This document shows positions 1-10,740 of a stretch of 64,000 nucleotides of DNA, one piece after another. Position numbers and translations under genes: made by a program. How positions within the stretch are numbered: position 1 is the first letter of the stretch; each line of letters starts with the position of its first letter. The notes beneath the pieces are model-generated. The model saw nothing but the letters and a program-made list of their open reading frames with translations. It was not told the origin of the DNA and searched no databases. This DNA is from Atopsyche davidsoni. Its lineage: Eukaryota > Arthropoda > Insecta > Trichoptera > Hydrobiosidae. The stretch is taken from assembly GCA_022113835.1 (NCBI GenBank), contig JAILWY010000009.1, positions 17,584,001-17,648,000 of the forward strand, in the 5' to 3' direction.

Positions 1-289
1 AATATACATGGTTGTATTTAAACTAAAAATGCTGTCTCATCTAGTTCCTTTGGAGATATTTCTAAAACTCAATCGTCGTATACAAAATGTATATCATTTA
101 CAAAATAATCTAACAATCTTGAACTCAATGCTATACACATATTTACTTTTTACTCCAAAGATGACCTTCGTTAGCGAGAACTAATAATTTCTACAAACGT
201 AGACTCCAAAGTTCCAGACAAGGTTAGTAATATTACACAAACACTAAACTTTTCTTATACAAATCTCAATCAAAACTTACTCCAGGAAT
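1..289. other. AT-rich noncoding sequence
   Basis: No reading frame, repeat or RNA gene can be supported here. The sequence is ordinary AT-rich background leading into the GATA-bearing block that follows. Confidence 0.5.
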
Positions 290-570
290 GCCTATCGTGT
301 TTTCCGTTCGACTCCCTCACCCTTATCTTATCTCCTTCCGTTTCCCTCTAATGGCGACACAGTTTTCCCATAAAATAATTATTTTGATAACCATAGGCTC
401 GCGATTCAGGTAATAATTTTATGACTCATTGGCAGGAAACGTTTATTTGCAATAAAGCCAGAAATGGCACTATCTCACGCCACCGCGTACCAGCCCGTGT
501 CACTCCGATCCCTGCTTTATCGTAGGGGTGCAAATCTTTTATTATTTCAGCCCCTATCCATATTTGTCGT
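290..570. promoter_or_regulatory. candidate regulatory block with GATA motifs
   Basis: Less AT-rich than its flanks. It holds overlapping reverse GATA sites (TTATCTTATCT at 323-333), a TGATAA at 385-390, a CTATCT near 473 and homeodomain-like AATTATT near 377. A TTTATTTGCAATAAA near-palindrome lies near 440. GATA factors bind WGATAR in animals, so a cis-regulatory role is plausible. No TSS signal is visible. Function is inferred from motif density only. Confidence 0.3.
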
Positions 571-1429
571 AGGGATAGCAATTTTCAGAGGTCATAGTGG
601 ACATTGGGAATAATCAAAATGTATTTACATTCTACAAAGACACGTTTAACCGTTTCGATTGAAAAACGACACGACTAAAATCTGCAGTCTAACCATTTAA
701 TAAAAAAGTGATTAAATTATACATAAGGATTTATAAATAAATAAATGGGTATATATGTGTAAAAAATTAGCACATAAAAAATAAAAATCTATTTTATGTT
801 TATTAAAAGTATGACTGCACTAACCGAAAACATTTAATTCACTTGTGGTTATTTATTCAAAAATATTCCCAGATTCTACTAGTCATGCTTCGAAAGAAAA
901 CATAATTCTTTTTCTTTAAGTGTGCATAAATTGTAGGGGTAGAGACATTCAGAATGTGTTCCGTAATCGGTTTCACACGCACCCCATAGAAGTGTGTAAT
1001 AATGGAGTATTTATTCAAGTGTATTGAAATATTTGTATGACACATGTCAGACACGGAATTTTTCCGGGCCATGTTAGACGTCATGCCGGTTTCACAACAT
1101 GTTATCATTGTTAGCTGCTATTATAAAATATTATTAGCAATTTTTATAAAATGGAGGAAAATATTAATATTATTTTCCCTATTCTATTAAATAACGTATG
1201 GAGTATTCAATTTTACTATATAATATTAATGGAAGTGGTAATACAAATATTGAACATGCCTTGATTTATTCAAACACAAAAAAAGGCAACTGATAAACTC
1301 GTATCAACGTATTATTCGTAAATTCACATTATATAATACTCAATTTTTTAATGAATTAAGGATTGAACATTGTTATTTTATAATGTAATGCATATCTTCA
1401 TGACAACTTTGAAAAATTAATATTTTAAA
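571..1429. other. AT-rich noncoding sequence
   Basis: Nothing recognisable. The open frame on the minus strand at 857-1108 has no domain signature and normal background composition, so it is not called a gene. Confidence 0.5.
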
Positions 1430-1471
1430 AAGAAATTAACTGCCTGATGTTTATCAGGCAGTTAATTTCTT
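1430..1471. repeat. perfect 19-bp hairpin
   Basis: Arms 1430-1448 and 1453-1471 are exact reverse complements of 19 bp (AAGAAATTAACTGCCTGAT), separated by the 4-base loop GTTT. The perfection stands out in decaying AT-rich DNA and suggests a recent origin or conservation. It could be a small fold-back element or a structured RNA. The stem is shorter than a typical animal pre-miRNA. No further copy was seen in the window. Confidence 0.85.
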
Positions 1472-2999
1472 GTTGTTTAACATGTATATTTTTAATAATT
1501 CTTTTAGTGAAAAGTATAATGTTTTCTTTATTTCATACCAAATATTTTTTGTTTTATAAAATTATAAAAATATATTTTTTATAACTTCAATCAAATGTTA
1601 TAAAATTTATCTACCCCAAAAAGATATATAATTTATTAGAATAGAAGCTCTTCATTACATGTTGTTATATACAAACTCATTTTATACACTTACAAACAGT
1701 CACGAGTATTTACCCTTTCTGAGATTACTTACCCCTTTTAATTATGATGAACTTCCTGACAAAGGTACTCCAGACCTCACTGCAGTACTCTCTTCCGCCC
1801 TTTCCGTCCATACATAAATTAAAATATCCCTTTTGGTAAGGCACTCAATTAATATTTCGTCGACTAATCTCTTTCCGTAAAAATTTTAAGTGCATTTCAT
1901 TCTATTGAGAACTTAAGAACTTTATTTATTAACATAAAAGACGATCCATTTAATCAAAATTTCATGTATTCAATTTTTTCCCATAACCTTGGGGAGTAAA
2001 AAAACTAAAAATTATTAAAAGCTTGGTTTATTTATATCGTTTAAATCATATACAGTGGACAAGAAATTATCTAAATTGTATAAATGAGCGTAAGTACGTT
2101 TTTTTTTAAATAATTAAAAAAGTATTTAAACTATTTGATAGAAGAAAAATGTTCAAAAATATAAATACATCATAGCTGTGGGTGTATGTCGTAATCGACT
2201 TAATATATATTTTAAAAAAAAAATAATAAAAACCTTAAATACACAGTGGTGAACACAAAAAAACATCATATCAAAACATAGGTACAAAAAAAGTCAAATA
2301 TACAAAAAATACAATCAAATACTAAAAGAGTTTAAACCGATTATTACTCAACGGGATTGTTATAAAAAAATAGAGTAAGATCAATGCTTTCTCAAAGAAA
2401 ACTTGGAAATTTTAGTTTTATAAAGATTTGTTATTCTACAAAAAAAGTTTTTCATAATATAAAATAAAACAACAAAATTTTTCGCCAGTATTCAAGATTT
2501 CCACATGTCAAGTTATTTGAGTTTATTCTCAGCATTGTGTAGTTTTGGCTGAAGTATACAATTTGTTTCCAGCTATTATTTAAGATATACTGTATATAAG
2601 GCAGATGGTATCTTCTGGCTTAATGGAAGAAACGTGATACTAATTTAACGATGGCCTTAATTAAAACACAAATTAAATTCGATCATGACCTTAACCTTTA
2701 TTATAATCGCTTGCAAAATTTATTCAAGGTTTTTTTTATTTTTATATTATTATGAAATTATTTTTAACATCTTCAAGAATTTTCGGGGAAATGAAGGTAT
2801 ACACAAATTTTACCGATATCGTATTTTAAAATAATTCGACCTCAAAAATATAATTCCGGAAAATTCAAAATGGATATATGATCAGAAATATATTAATATA
2901 ACTCGCATTTAATATAGATCAAATTAATCTGGAACGGAATTAATATAGGTTATCTTGCGATCTCTTTGGCATCCCTTCTCACCTCAATCTTGCAAATTT
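1472..2999. other. AT-rich noncoding sequence
   Basis: Long AT-rich stretch with many homopolymer runs. A mildly GC-enriched patch near 1735-1815 has no recognisable motif set. No gene, TE end or RNA is supported. Confidence 0.5.
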
Positions 3000-3145
3000 T
3001 CCATTCTATAATCACCTGCAAGTCTTAGCCGAAGTTGCTCTCCGTGGCTGATAATCCAAGATGGCGGCGCGGGTCGCCATAGGCCGGGCCGACCGCTGGC
3101 TGGGGAGCCTCCGAAGTTAGACTATTACGGAGCAGCCAAAGCTCA
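3000..3145. promoter_or_regulatory. GC/CpG-rich island with YY1/Pho-type motifs
   Basis: A sharp GC peak. CCAAGATGGCGGC at 3056-3068 matches the YY1/Pleiohomeotic consensus, and an opposing GCCAT lies about 10 bp downstream at 3076-3080. The word AGCCTCC shared with other islands is at 3106-3112. There is no open frame of note. Best reading is a regulatory element or a promoter-proximal piece; the YY1 identity rests on motif match only. Confidence 0.4.
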
Positions 3146-3549
3146 GGTTAAGTCAGTTTCTGAACTATTTAATATTGTTGGATACTCACTGCAAAACGGC
3201 CAGCCTATTTGAAGATCGTCCGATAAATTTTCAAGGGTGCTTGAAAAGGGTTGTGAGCTGTAATTTCGACTATGAATAATATTGGTATGTGTTTTTGCAG
3301 CATTTGGCGGACGTTACTATTGGAAATTTTCTTGGGTGTTTGGCCGCGTTTTAAGAACTTTGATATTTTGCATCGTTTGAAGAGATGCTCTCGATCAGCT
3401 TACGAAAACTTTGAGTAAAACGCTCATATCCTCATATACAACAACCAACAACATGATTGTCTAATCTCCGAGAAAAGCCTCAGTAACCTAAACGCGAAGA
3501 AACAACCAAAAACAAAGCACTTGTAATACAGGGGTGTTAGGAATGCAAT

Positions 3550-3830
3550 ATATATCTATTTTGTGGATAAAACGTCAATCAAGTGCGTTTTAATTACATT
3601 TACAGGCTTATATTACTTACTTATATGATTAGGCATATTTTTTCACATATTGAAAATGATTCAAAGAATCTCTCAGAAAGATATAATCGTGACTTGTGTA
3701 GAATTTGAACCAACATCTCCAAGCTTACATGGCCGGTGTACCGACACTTGTACAAACGAGTCACCTCTGTTAATTGAGAATTTTTAACAATCATAATCTA
3801 CACACGAACCAATGTGCCCAGGCCATGGCA
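3550..3830 (-). repeat. tRNA-cassette repeat, copy A
   Basis: Copy of a dispersed family also seen near 8.0, 12.9, 15.4 and 55.8 kb. On the minus strand the order is a leader (ending near 3830), a tRNA-like module (3689-3764), a T-run, a subterminal block, and a tail beside 3550-3620. The tail block (CGTCAATCAAGTGCGTTTTA) recurs almost unchanged at 12.8 kb. This copy has one arm, whereas copies B, C and D are inverted pairs. A tRNA-derived SINE or the arm of a fold-back element are both possible. Confidence 0.75.
3689..3764 (-). repeat. tRNA-like Pol III module (not a functional tRNA)
   Basis: Read on the minus strand, the 76-nt module opens with GTGACTCG and closes with CAAGTCAC, giving most of an acceptor stem. 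A B-box-like segment GGTTCAAATTC lies in a degraded T-arm. No credible anticodon stem-loop forms. It is the head of the surrounding repeat, not a gene. Confidence 0.65.
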
Positions 3831-4074
3831 AAATTTATGCAGTAATTATTGATTGTGAAAAATTAGAAATGAAATGTGCGAGACACTGATTTAATTCCTC
3901 ATTTTTGCAAAATAATGTCGATCACATAAAAAAACTCTGCGTTGTTAAAGCATTAGAATTTATATTTTGAATTGGCTGTAAAAAAAAAAAATGCCCAGCA
4001 AGGCCGTGTAGCGGTTTTTTTTTTTCAAAATGTCAGTCGCCTTCGCAAATTATTCAAATCAAGGTCAGATTTTT

Positions 4075-4196
4075 TGCTACCCCAGCGGGCCGGCGACACA
4101 TCCCCGGCGCCCACCCTCTGACGTCATCAATAACGGTTTTTTATTTGCCAGACATGACCCCCTGATGCGGCCCTGGTCGAGCGACCGTAACGCCTG
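4075..4196. promoter_or_regulatory. GC-rich island with CRE palindrome
   Basis: GC-rich block with a perfect cAMP-response-element palindrome TGACGTCA at 4119-4126. It directly abuts the tandem duplication that starts at 4197. No coding potential is visible. A regulatory role is inferred. Confidence 0.35.
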
Positions 4197-4320
4197 AGTC
4201 CGGTCCTGGTGCCGCCTCTCGCTGGATGTTTTAATCCATCAAAAAATGTTTACATTAAAAAAAAGATATTCCCTAATTTTTGTTTGTTTTACAAAACCAT
4301 GTAAAAACTATACTATATAA

Positions 4321-4570
4321 AGGTTGTCTCAAAATTAACGCAAGATTTGAATTTGTCACCATTTTTGCAGTGAAGTTTTGAGAACACATAAAAACAAAAC
4401 ATTTTGACAGCTGACAGTTTAGGGTTAATAAAAATGGAGCGTTACATGATAGAACAACGTGTCTTCATTATTGAACAATATTTCAAAGATAATGAAAGCT
4501 TGGCAGCCTTTTAAAACTTTACTGCAAAAATGGCGGCATATTCAAATCTTGCGTTAATTTTGGGACACCT
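4321..4570 (+). mobile_element. non-autonomous mariner/Tc1-type element
   Basis: The ends are inverted repeats of about 30 bp. The core AACGCAAGATTTGAAT is identical in both arms, and the outer part reads AGGTTGTCTC at the left and AGGTGTCCCA in the right arm read inward. Flanks are TA-rich (TATA/ATATA), in line with TA-targeted insertion. At 250 bp it is far below the length of a complete mariner. It retains a short remnant of transposase start (4434-4514). It interrupts one unit of a tandem duplication. Confidence 0.8.
4434..4514 (+). pseudogene. truncated mariner-type transposase N-terminus
   Basis: A 26-codon frame starts at the ATG at 4434 and stops at 4512-4514. It begins MERYMIEQRVFI and continues with an IEQYF-type segment. 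This resembles the N-terminal helix-turn-helix start of insect Tc1/mariner-family transposases, by recognition and not by search. The rest of the DNA-binding domain and the catalytic DDE/D domain are absent, so it cannot encode active transposase. It lies inside the inverted repeats of the 250-bp element. Confidence 0.6.
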
Positions 4571-4879
4571 ATATAAATATTTATATTAAAGATATTTTGA
4601 ATGAATCGGTCCCAGTATCAATGGCATTTTCAATGACGTAAATATGAAAACATTGAAAATATTAATAAAATTCAAGTCCGGTCCTGGTGCCGCCTCTTGC
4701 TGGATGTTTCAATCCATCAAAAAATGTTTACATAAAAAAAAAAAATATTCCTTAATTTTTGTTTGTTTAACAAAACCACGTAAAAACTAAACTATGATAT
4801 TTTGAATGAATCAGTCCCAGTATCATGGCATTTTCAATGACGTAAATATGAAAACATTGAAAACATTTATAAAATTCAT

Positions 4880-5989
4880 GAGAACCGAATTTCTAATAAC
4901 AACACGAAAAAAATACACTATTTATTTGATAGCTTATACTTGAACGTTACATACATCACATTATCCACATGTGCGCGAGCAAAGTACACTGTAATGGAAA
5001 CCCCTTGTTGTTCTACAAGGAAGCACGATCTTCTCACCAAAACACGAACATTACGTAAACTATACAACATATATACAATGTCGAATCCTCTGTTAACCCA
5101 TAAGCAAATTTCCATAAACACTTTTACCCGTGTGATAAAATAAAAATTGAATAAAGAGACCAATAGTATTTTATCAAAAAATATATTTGGGAAATCGGCT
5201 TCAAGTAAATGATATAACTTTTAATTGTTTCGGAAACAATTCAGGCACATGTCTTTAGGATTCATAATTGTAATATTTTTTTAATACTCATATTCGTTCA
5301 ATGTATTTGGTTGATTGTGTATATTATATATTTTTAAATATCATAATATTCGAGATATATAACTGTTCATACTATAATATTTTTCATTGCTTTCTGTGAA
5401 TTGTTATTAGAGTTTAACTTAAAGTATTTTTTAAATATTATTTCATCCATAATAAAACCATTAAATCCGGTTATTTTCCAAAATCTGAATATAAACCAAT
5501 TCAGCAGCAATCCTTTAATTGAATAACTCAGCTTTGAATTAAAAAATATAAATTAACAAGAATTAGATTTAGATTATACATTATACATATTTGGTTTACC
5601 AGTAAACATTTTAGATATTTTCAAAATGTTTTTATATTTACTTAACATTTTAATAATAAACATTTATAGCCAAATGGCGTGGAGTATTTGAATTTTTTTG
5701 TGAGTGTTTTTGCTTTAAAATATTAATCATCTTTAAAATATTTGGCTGTACATGTGTGTTGTGTTTTGAATTGCGTTTATCTGAAAAGCATTGTTGCATA
5801 AACATATCGACTGAACTTTTTCAATTAAGATGCAGTTGTGTTACTTTTACTCAAACAACGATATTCAAACACTGTTAGTTTTGAAAATCACATACAGCAT
5901 TGAATTACACGATTACACATGAGTTTTACACAGTTTTCACGCGAACGCTGAGTTATTTCACGATAGAGAATACCTTCAACCAAATCTGA
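4880..5989. other. AT-rich noncoding sequence
   Basis: No supported feature. Overlapping open frames on both strands near 4918-5163 are short and have no recognisable product. Confidence 0.5.
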
Positions 5990-6310
5990 ATCTAAAAACA
6001 TGCATATTTCTCTCACGCACACGATCCTCCCGCTTTATTACGAGGTATTGTATTTTCCCTCGTAAATCCATCGCCCAGTAATAGCCATCGAATAGAAAGT
6101 GCCACTCGGATAGGGATTTATGGCCGCCATGTTGTTACCGAATGTTACGAAAAACTAATAAGATAAATAAATAGCGGATCGGATCGCCCCGCTGATGTAC
6201 GACCGCTGTGAAGGAATGCTGAGATTGGGAGGATGGAATACTCCCTCGCTTTAAAATGACGGTCACTCGTGTGTTAAGCCGTTAACGGGTGACACTCCGA
6301 GACTAAACGG
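5990..6310. promoter_or_regulatory. GC-rich island with YY1-like and Hox/Caudal-like sites
   Basis: A long island. TTTATGGCCGCCATG near 6117-6131 joins a caudal/AbdB-type TTTATGG to a YY1-type GCCGCCAT. Another GCCAT lies near 6084, and AAGATAAAT, a GATA-like site, near 6162. CpG is frequent downstream. No splice or coding evidence. A conserved regulatory module is the favoured reading. Confidence 0.35.
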
Positions 6311-6388
6311 AAAAAAGTTCCACCCTTCTTTTATTTTCACTGTAAATATCCTCGGATAAAGGAAATAGAAACTGAAAAAACCCTAGAA

Positions 6389-6897
6389 CGTAAGTTCCCA
6401 AACTATTTTGTCCCGTAGACCCCTTGTCGGGTTTTCCTGTTTTTTATAGACCTTGCCTTGCTAATATTGAATTTTTACAAATCCATCAACTTCAAACATA
6501 CTTTTGACATCTTATATAGAACAACTCACTTTCATAGTGTTTACTGTACAGTAGATTAAATACACGTATAGTTAATTATACCTTTATTCATTAAAAGCCC
6601 AAGAAAATATATATTTATGACAGAGAATACTTGGTGGAATTACATTTTAATATCTTAAATTGAATAAAATACTTGAAATGACAACGTGAAAGGTAGGCAT
6701 TCTAAAGAATTCGATTCCTCACAAAGTATATAGGTACAATCTGTGTTCGGTGCATTATGACATTTATAAAATGCCTAACTTTTGGTGATGACCTGGTTAA
6801 TTGGGATCCACTCTCGTAGATCCCCATTTAAAGTTCATGGACCCACAATTTAATTTTTCGCTATCATCGACCACTTTGGAAACTTTGGAAACCTGTG
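6389..6897. mobile_element. non-autonomous hAT-type element
   Basis: A 509-bp element flanked by a perfect 8-bp target duplication CCCTAGAA (6381-6388 and 6898-6905), the length typical of hAT. Imperfect terminal inverted repeats read CGTAAGTTCCCAAAC at the left and CACAGGTTTCCAAAG at the right, read inward, and resemble the CAGNGGTTCYCAAAC form of many hAT ends. No transposase frame is present. A fragment of another repeat family (6617-6710) is nested inside. Confidence 0.85.
6617..6710 (+). repeat. fragment of GACAGAGAATNCTTGGTG repeat, nested in the hAT element
   Basis: GACAGAGAATACTTGGTG is followed about 60 bp later by CAACGTGAAAGGTAGGC. The same two blocks in the same order occur at 43757-43830, where the second block continues into GGCGAAACTGGTCAC. 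Here the hairpin end has decayed. This is the most degraded member of hammerhead-like family 2. Confidence 0.6.
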
Positions 6898-6905
6898 CCC
6901 TAGAA

Positions 6906-7930
6906 CAATGATAAAAAAAATCATTTTAGTTTTCATATGTAAGCATTGATACAAAAATAAATCCGTAACGAAAGTTGAAACATCATATTTGCTTAAGGAT
7001 AATTCTATTAAGGTATTAACACTGTTAGCAGTGTGAGCTTAAATAATATTGAAATATTGTTTTTATTTAAGATAATTCTAGCACGACAGCATAACAAAAA
7101 GTAAAACATACTTTTTTGGGTTAATGTAATACGTAGCCCTTATATAAATAAAGGCTAGTTTGTTTGTGGATAAAGTATGCTTTGCCAAATTTAAAGCTTA
7201 CATTGATTGATTATAGGTGTATAATAAATTTGCATATTGACGTAATTTGGTCTTGAAAAACTTGAAACAAAAAATGCTTTTCCTCATGATACAATTTTAA
7301 GATACTTTTTTTGTTTTATATCTCGACGCTGTAATGCACTCAGTTTCACTGTCGCATAAACATTTGCAAAACAGAAAAGATGCTGGTTCCAGAATACTTG
7401 CCATATCACCAAATAGATAAAATTGTAACAGGTTAATAAAACTGTGATATAAATTTGATGCTATCGATATAAGGAATGCTTCAGTCACGTTCAACCAATC
7501 TCTTTATTTAACTTGCTTGGAACAATGAAGCTTCGTGGGATGTTTTACGTGACACTCTTAAAATATTCAATAAAATAGAATTCCAACGAGACACATAAAG
7601 TCTCCGAGAAACGTCGACGCACATTAACAGGGACTTCGCTGTAAACTCCGTCTAGACACCAAAAATCTAAAATAACATCAAACAAACATTTACCCCTCAA
7701 AACTTAAGCAATGATGAATGCGTCTATCTGCAACTGCAAAAAAAAAACTCGCCTTAAAAGTGCTATTTGAAATTTGATTTATGATCTTTCAATACTTTTG
7801 TAGCAAAACATATAAATGCATTTACACTGAAGAATATATGTATACGAAGCTTACGATTATGTACGTTTTTTTGATCTCTTGGAAGTTGTATGGAACAGGA
7901 AACCTTTGTATTTTTAATGTTAAATATTCA
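6906..7930. other. AT-rich noncoding sequence
   Basis: No supported feature. Short frames at 7297-7494 (minus) and 7781-7978 (plus) look random; the second runs into a palindromic repeat. Confidence 0.5.
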
Positions 7931-8105
7931 TTTACTAATATAATTAGGCACATTAGTTCACACATAGAAGATGATTAAAATAAATTATCAGAAATCATCT
8001 TCTATGTGTGAACTAATGTGCCGAATTATATTAGTAAATAATATAAACCTGTAATAGGTTATAAATACGCATTTAATTGACGTTCAATTAAAAAATAGAC
8101 ATTAA
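7931..8105. repeat. tRNA-cassette repeat, copy B: long palindrome of the tail part
   Basis: Arms 7931-7976 and 7993-8038 are 46 bp each with one mismatch, around a 16-bp spacer. The arm matches the subterminal block (TTAGGCA..TTCACACAT..GAAAATGATT) of the other copies. The tail (TTGAACGTCAATT in reverse) follows the right arm to about 8105. No tRNA-like module remains, so this copy is the two tails joined head to head with the centre missing. The near-perfect arms imply a strong hairpin. Confidence 0.85.
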
Positions 8106-9229
8106 ATATTCATGGTAAAATAATCTCTAGTCTAATTGCAAGTCGTCAACAAAGAACCTGCCAAATAATTGTATTTTGAGCTATTTATTCAAGTATTCGT
8201 TTCTAGAAGTAAGGTTGAAGTATCTTGGAAGTAGTTAAGCTCTGCTTTGCATTTGAGGTTTCTTCCTAGTAGCTTTTAACTTGAGAAAAACACATGCCAG
8301 TGTTTGTTGTTAACAAGAGATGATGTATCTGTATATACTTTGAGCTTGTGTTAAACTTGTTGCTTTGCTCTTGTATCAAGTAAAATTAAAAGTCAATGGT
8401 GATGAAACGTTACGCTTAGCAAAATTATTGGACAACGTAAAAGTTATTACATAAAATTTAAGGAGAGAGGTATGAGACTTATTACAAATGCGCTGATTTC
8501 GTTGGTTTATACTCGAAAGTTGCAACTCATCATTGCCATTTGACATGTATTCAACATTATTTATTTTTATTATAAATAACAAATCATTTGATATGAAATT
8601 TAATTCCGTCTCGTTCAGTTAACTTTCTGGTGATATAAGATATAGTCCTGCATTTTAATATCAGATGTAACTCTTCTGTAAGCAAATATCTCTTAATATT
8701 TTTGTTTTTTTTACATTTTCAACAGTTCCGGCTAATTACTACTACTTGATAATCATTTAACAATGTTTTTACATAATATTTATAATGTATTATTTATACA
8801 TAAGATTTGTTGTTTATAATTTAACACCGTTCTATACAATATGACGAAACGATGCTTTGTCAGCCGCTGTTATTGAACATACAATAGGGTTTGAAAATGG
8901 TTCTAGAACGCAGAATAACAGGCAATAATACTGCATTTCAGATATTTAACATTTTTATTATATCTTTAATTTTTATTTCCTTGTATTCAAATTGAAAGCA
9001 ACTCAAATATTAAAAAATCGACAAAAATGCCCCTTATGATTTCAGCTACAATTTTGAGTATATAACTGTGTTGATCATATGATTTTTCAATATATAAATT
9101 AAGCTTAGATGTTTGCTCTGCCATGGGGTAAATAATAATAAAAATTATTTATAAAATATTTTAATATTAAATTAAAAAAATAAAATTTTTACCAGCGTTT
9201 GTACATGGAAAGTCGACGTAAATAAATGA
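8106..9229. other. AT-rich noncoding sequence
   Basis: Nothing supported. There are only short AT-driven open frames and homopolymer runs. Confidence 0.5.
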
Positions 9230-9480
9230 AGATATCATAAAAGTAATCTCGAGAAGTTAGTGTCCAAGTTAAGCGAATTTGGCCATCAGTAATTGCTATT
9301 AACGGGCGGTCAGATAAGCTCCAAGCTGGATTACCAAGATAAGATAACTTGCCCGTCTATTTACTCAACTTATCTGAGCCTCCCTTCTTCCAGCCAGTGT
9401 CCCTGTGCAACCCCCAGCCCTGAACTTGCTATTGATAGGCAAGGGACTTTCAATCCTCTAAATAGATAAGTTTATATAAC
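9230..9480. promoter_or_regulatory. dense GATA-site cluster, candidate enhancer
   Basis: Six WGATAR matches fall within about 160 bp: AGATAA at 9312, 9338, 9343 and 9464, reverse TTATCT at 9370, and TGATAG at 9433. A TGGATTA (Otx/Bicoid-type) lies near 9328, TAATTGC near 9291, and AGCCTCCC at 9377. The segment is also GC-enriched. Homotypic GATA clusters are typical of insect and vertebrate blood, gut and fat-body enhancers. That this one is active is inference. Confidence 0.45.
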
Positions 9481-10484
9481 ATTAATTATTCAAAATGATA
9501 TTTTTAAAAAAATTCTTACTACTCTGTCTATTTAATCGTGTAACTAATATATTTTATGTATTTGATTCACATATAAAACAAAAAGACAAAGCAATTGGTT
9601 CTGTACGATTCAATTTTTAAATGAGTGACAAAAGAGTCAACAATTTTTCTTAAGTATCAAAAGTATACATCTTCTTTAAGATCATATAAACCTTTCGATA
9701 AAAAGTTTTTTGCAAATATCAAACTGCTAATACCTCTACCAAATTGAAGAAAGATAACTTCATTGTAAACATTGTTGATGCTTCGTACATAACGTTAAAT
9801 CTAAGCTTACAATCTTGAAAGTTATTGCTCTGTTTATTGCAGGCAGTATATTCAAAGTGCATTAGAACACACAACCAGGGGTAATGTAACACATAAATGT
9901 AAGGGTATTAAAATTAATTTATAAAAGAATTCGGAATTTTCATTGAAAATTGAACGGCCTTAATTCGAACAAGGGATGATCTTGACTCTGAAAGGTGCGA
10001 GGGAGGACTTTATGCCGTCGTGAAGTCTGATGGGGTAGTGCATTACGCATATTGTTAGTTTTACGTCTTTTTTATTTTTGTTATAGGCCGAAATATATGT
10101 GAAGACGAACTTCCTAATAAATTCAGAAGACTTGAAACTATGAAATACTTTGATGGTACTTTTACTCATACACATGCTACCAAATTGGCATTGTGTGTAC
10201 TAAAAACTCCGGCAGCCAATCATTGTAAATAATGGGTTTTAATTTATTAATTTATATCTTCTTTTGGTTAGCAGCAAATATTGTGTCTAGAAGGTGTACT
10301 GTCTATTTATAAGGTTGTTTGGATATAATCATTATGTCATAATATTACTTGTTCACAGAGAGTTAAGCATATCCTAATATCCAATTAAACCAATCAGTCT
10401 TTCAAAATTGATTATCTATTACAAATGTTGCGTAATATTTTGATTTCATTGAGAGATATGGCTCATTCATATGAGATATGTTCA
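9481..10484. other. AT-rich noncoding sequence
   Basis: No supported feature. The minus-strand frame at 9960-10175 has no recognisable motif. Confidence 0.5.
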
Positions 10485-10740
10485 ACGATCGAGCTTGTGA
10501 CCGCGGACGCCATGTTCCACTAGAGAAAGCTCGGAGGCTCTACTCGCAGGGGTACCGGGCTAAGGGTCGATCGGGATCCTCTTAGGAGTGTCATTTGTAT
10601 TCAGCTTACTGTCGGCAGGGTTGAAGAAGGCTTTACTTGCAGCGGGGGCTGTTATGAAATAAAATGCAGCGATGAAAGGCGGAAGCTGTTGTCGACTGTA
10701 AGGGATACACGAGAGCTTTCATGTAAGATTTTATGGAATA
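10485..10740. promoter_or_regulatory. GC-rich island
   Basis: A sharp GC peak with a YY1-type GCCATGTTCC at 10509, the shared word GGAGGCT at 10533-10539, and several restriction-like palindromes (GGTACC, GGATCC). No frame or splice structure is convincing. Assigned as a candidate regulatory element by analogy with the other islands. Confidence 0.35.

Larger units (their letters stand above)
4197..4879. repeat. two-unit tandem duplication, one unit interrupted
   Basis: Unit 1 (4197-4674, 478 bp) and unit 2 (4675-4879, 205 bp) both begin AGTCCGGTCCTGGTGCCGCC and both end in a block containing TTTTCAATGACGTAAATATG. The length difference of 273 bp is accounted for by the mariner-type insertion at 4321-4570 plus about 23 bp of flank found only in unit 1. 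Unit 2 therefore represents an empty or cleanly deleted site. The units differ at scattered positions, so the duplication is not very recent. Confidence 0.9.

Noticed and set aside
1430..1471. Rho-independent bacterial terminator
   Set aside because: Context is a eukaryotic AT-rich desert with no upstream gene, and the stem is not followed by a clean T run.
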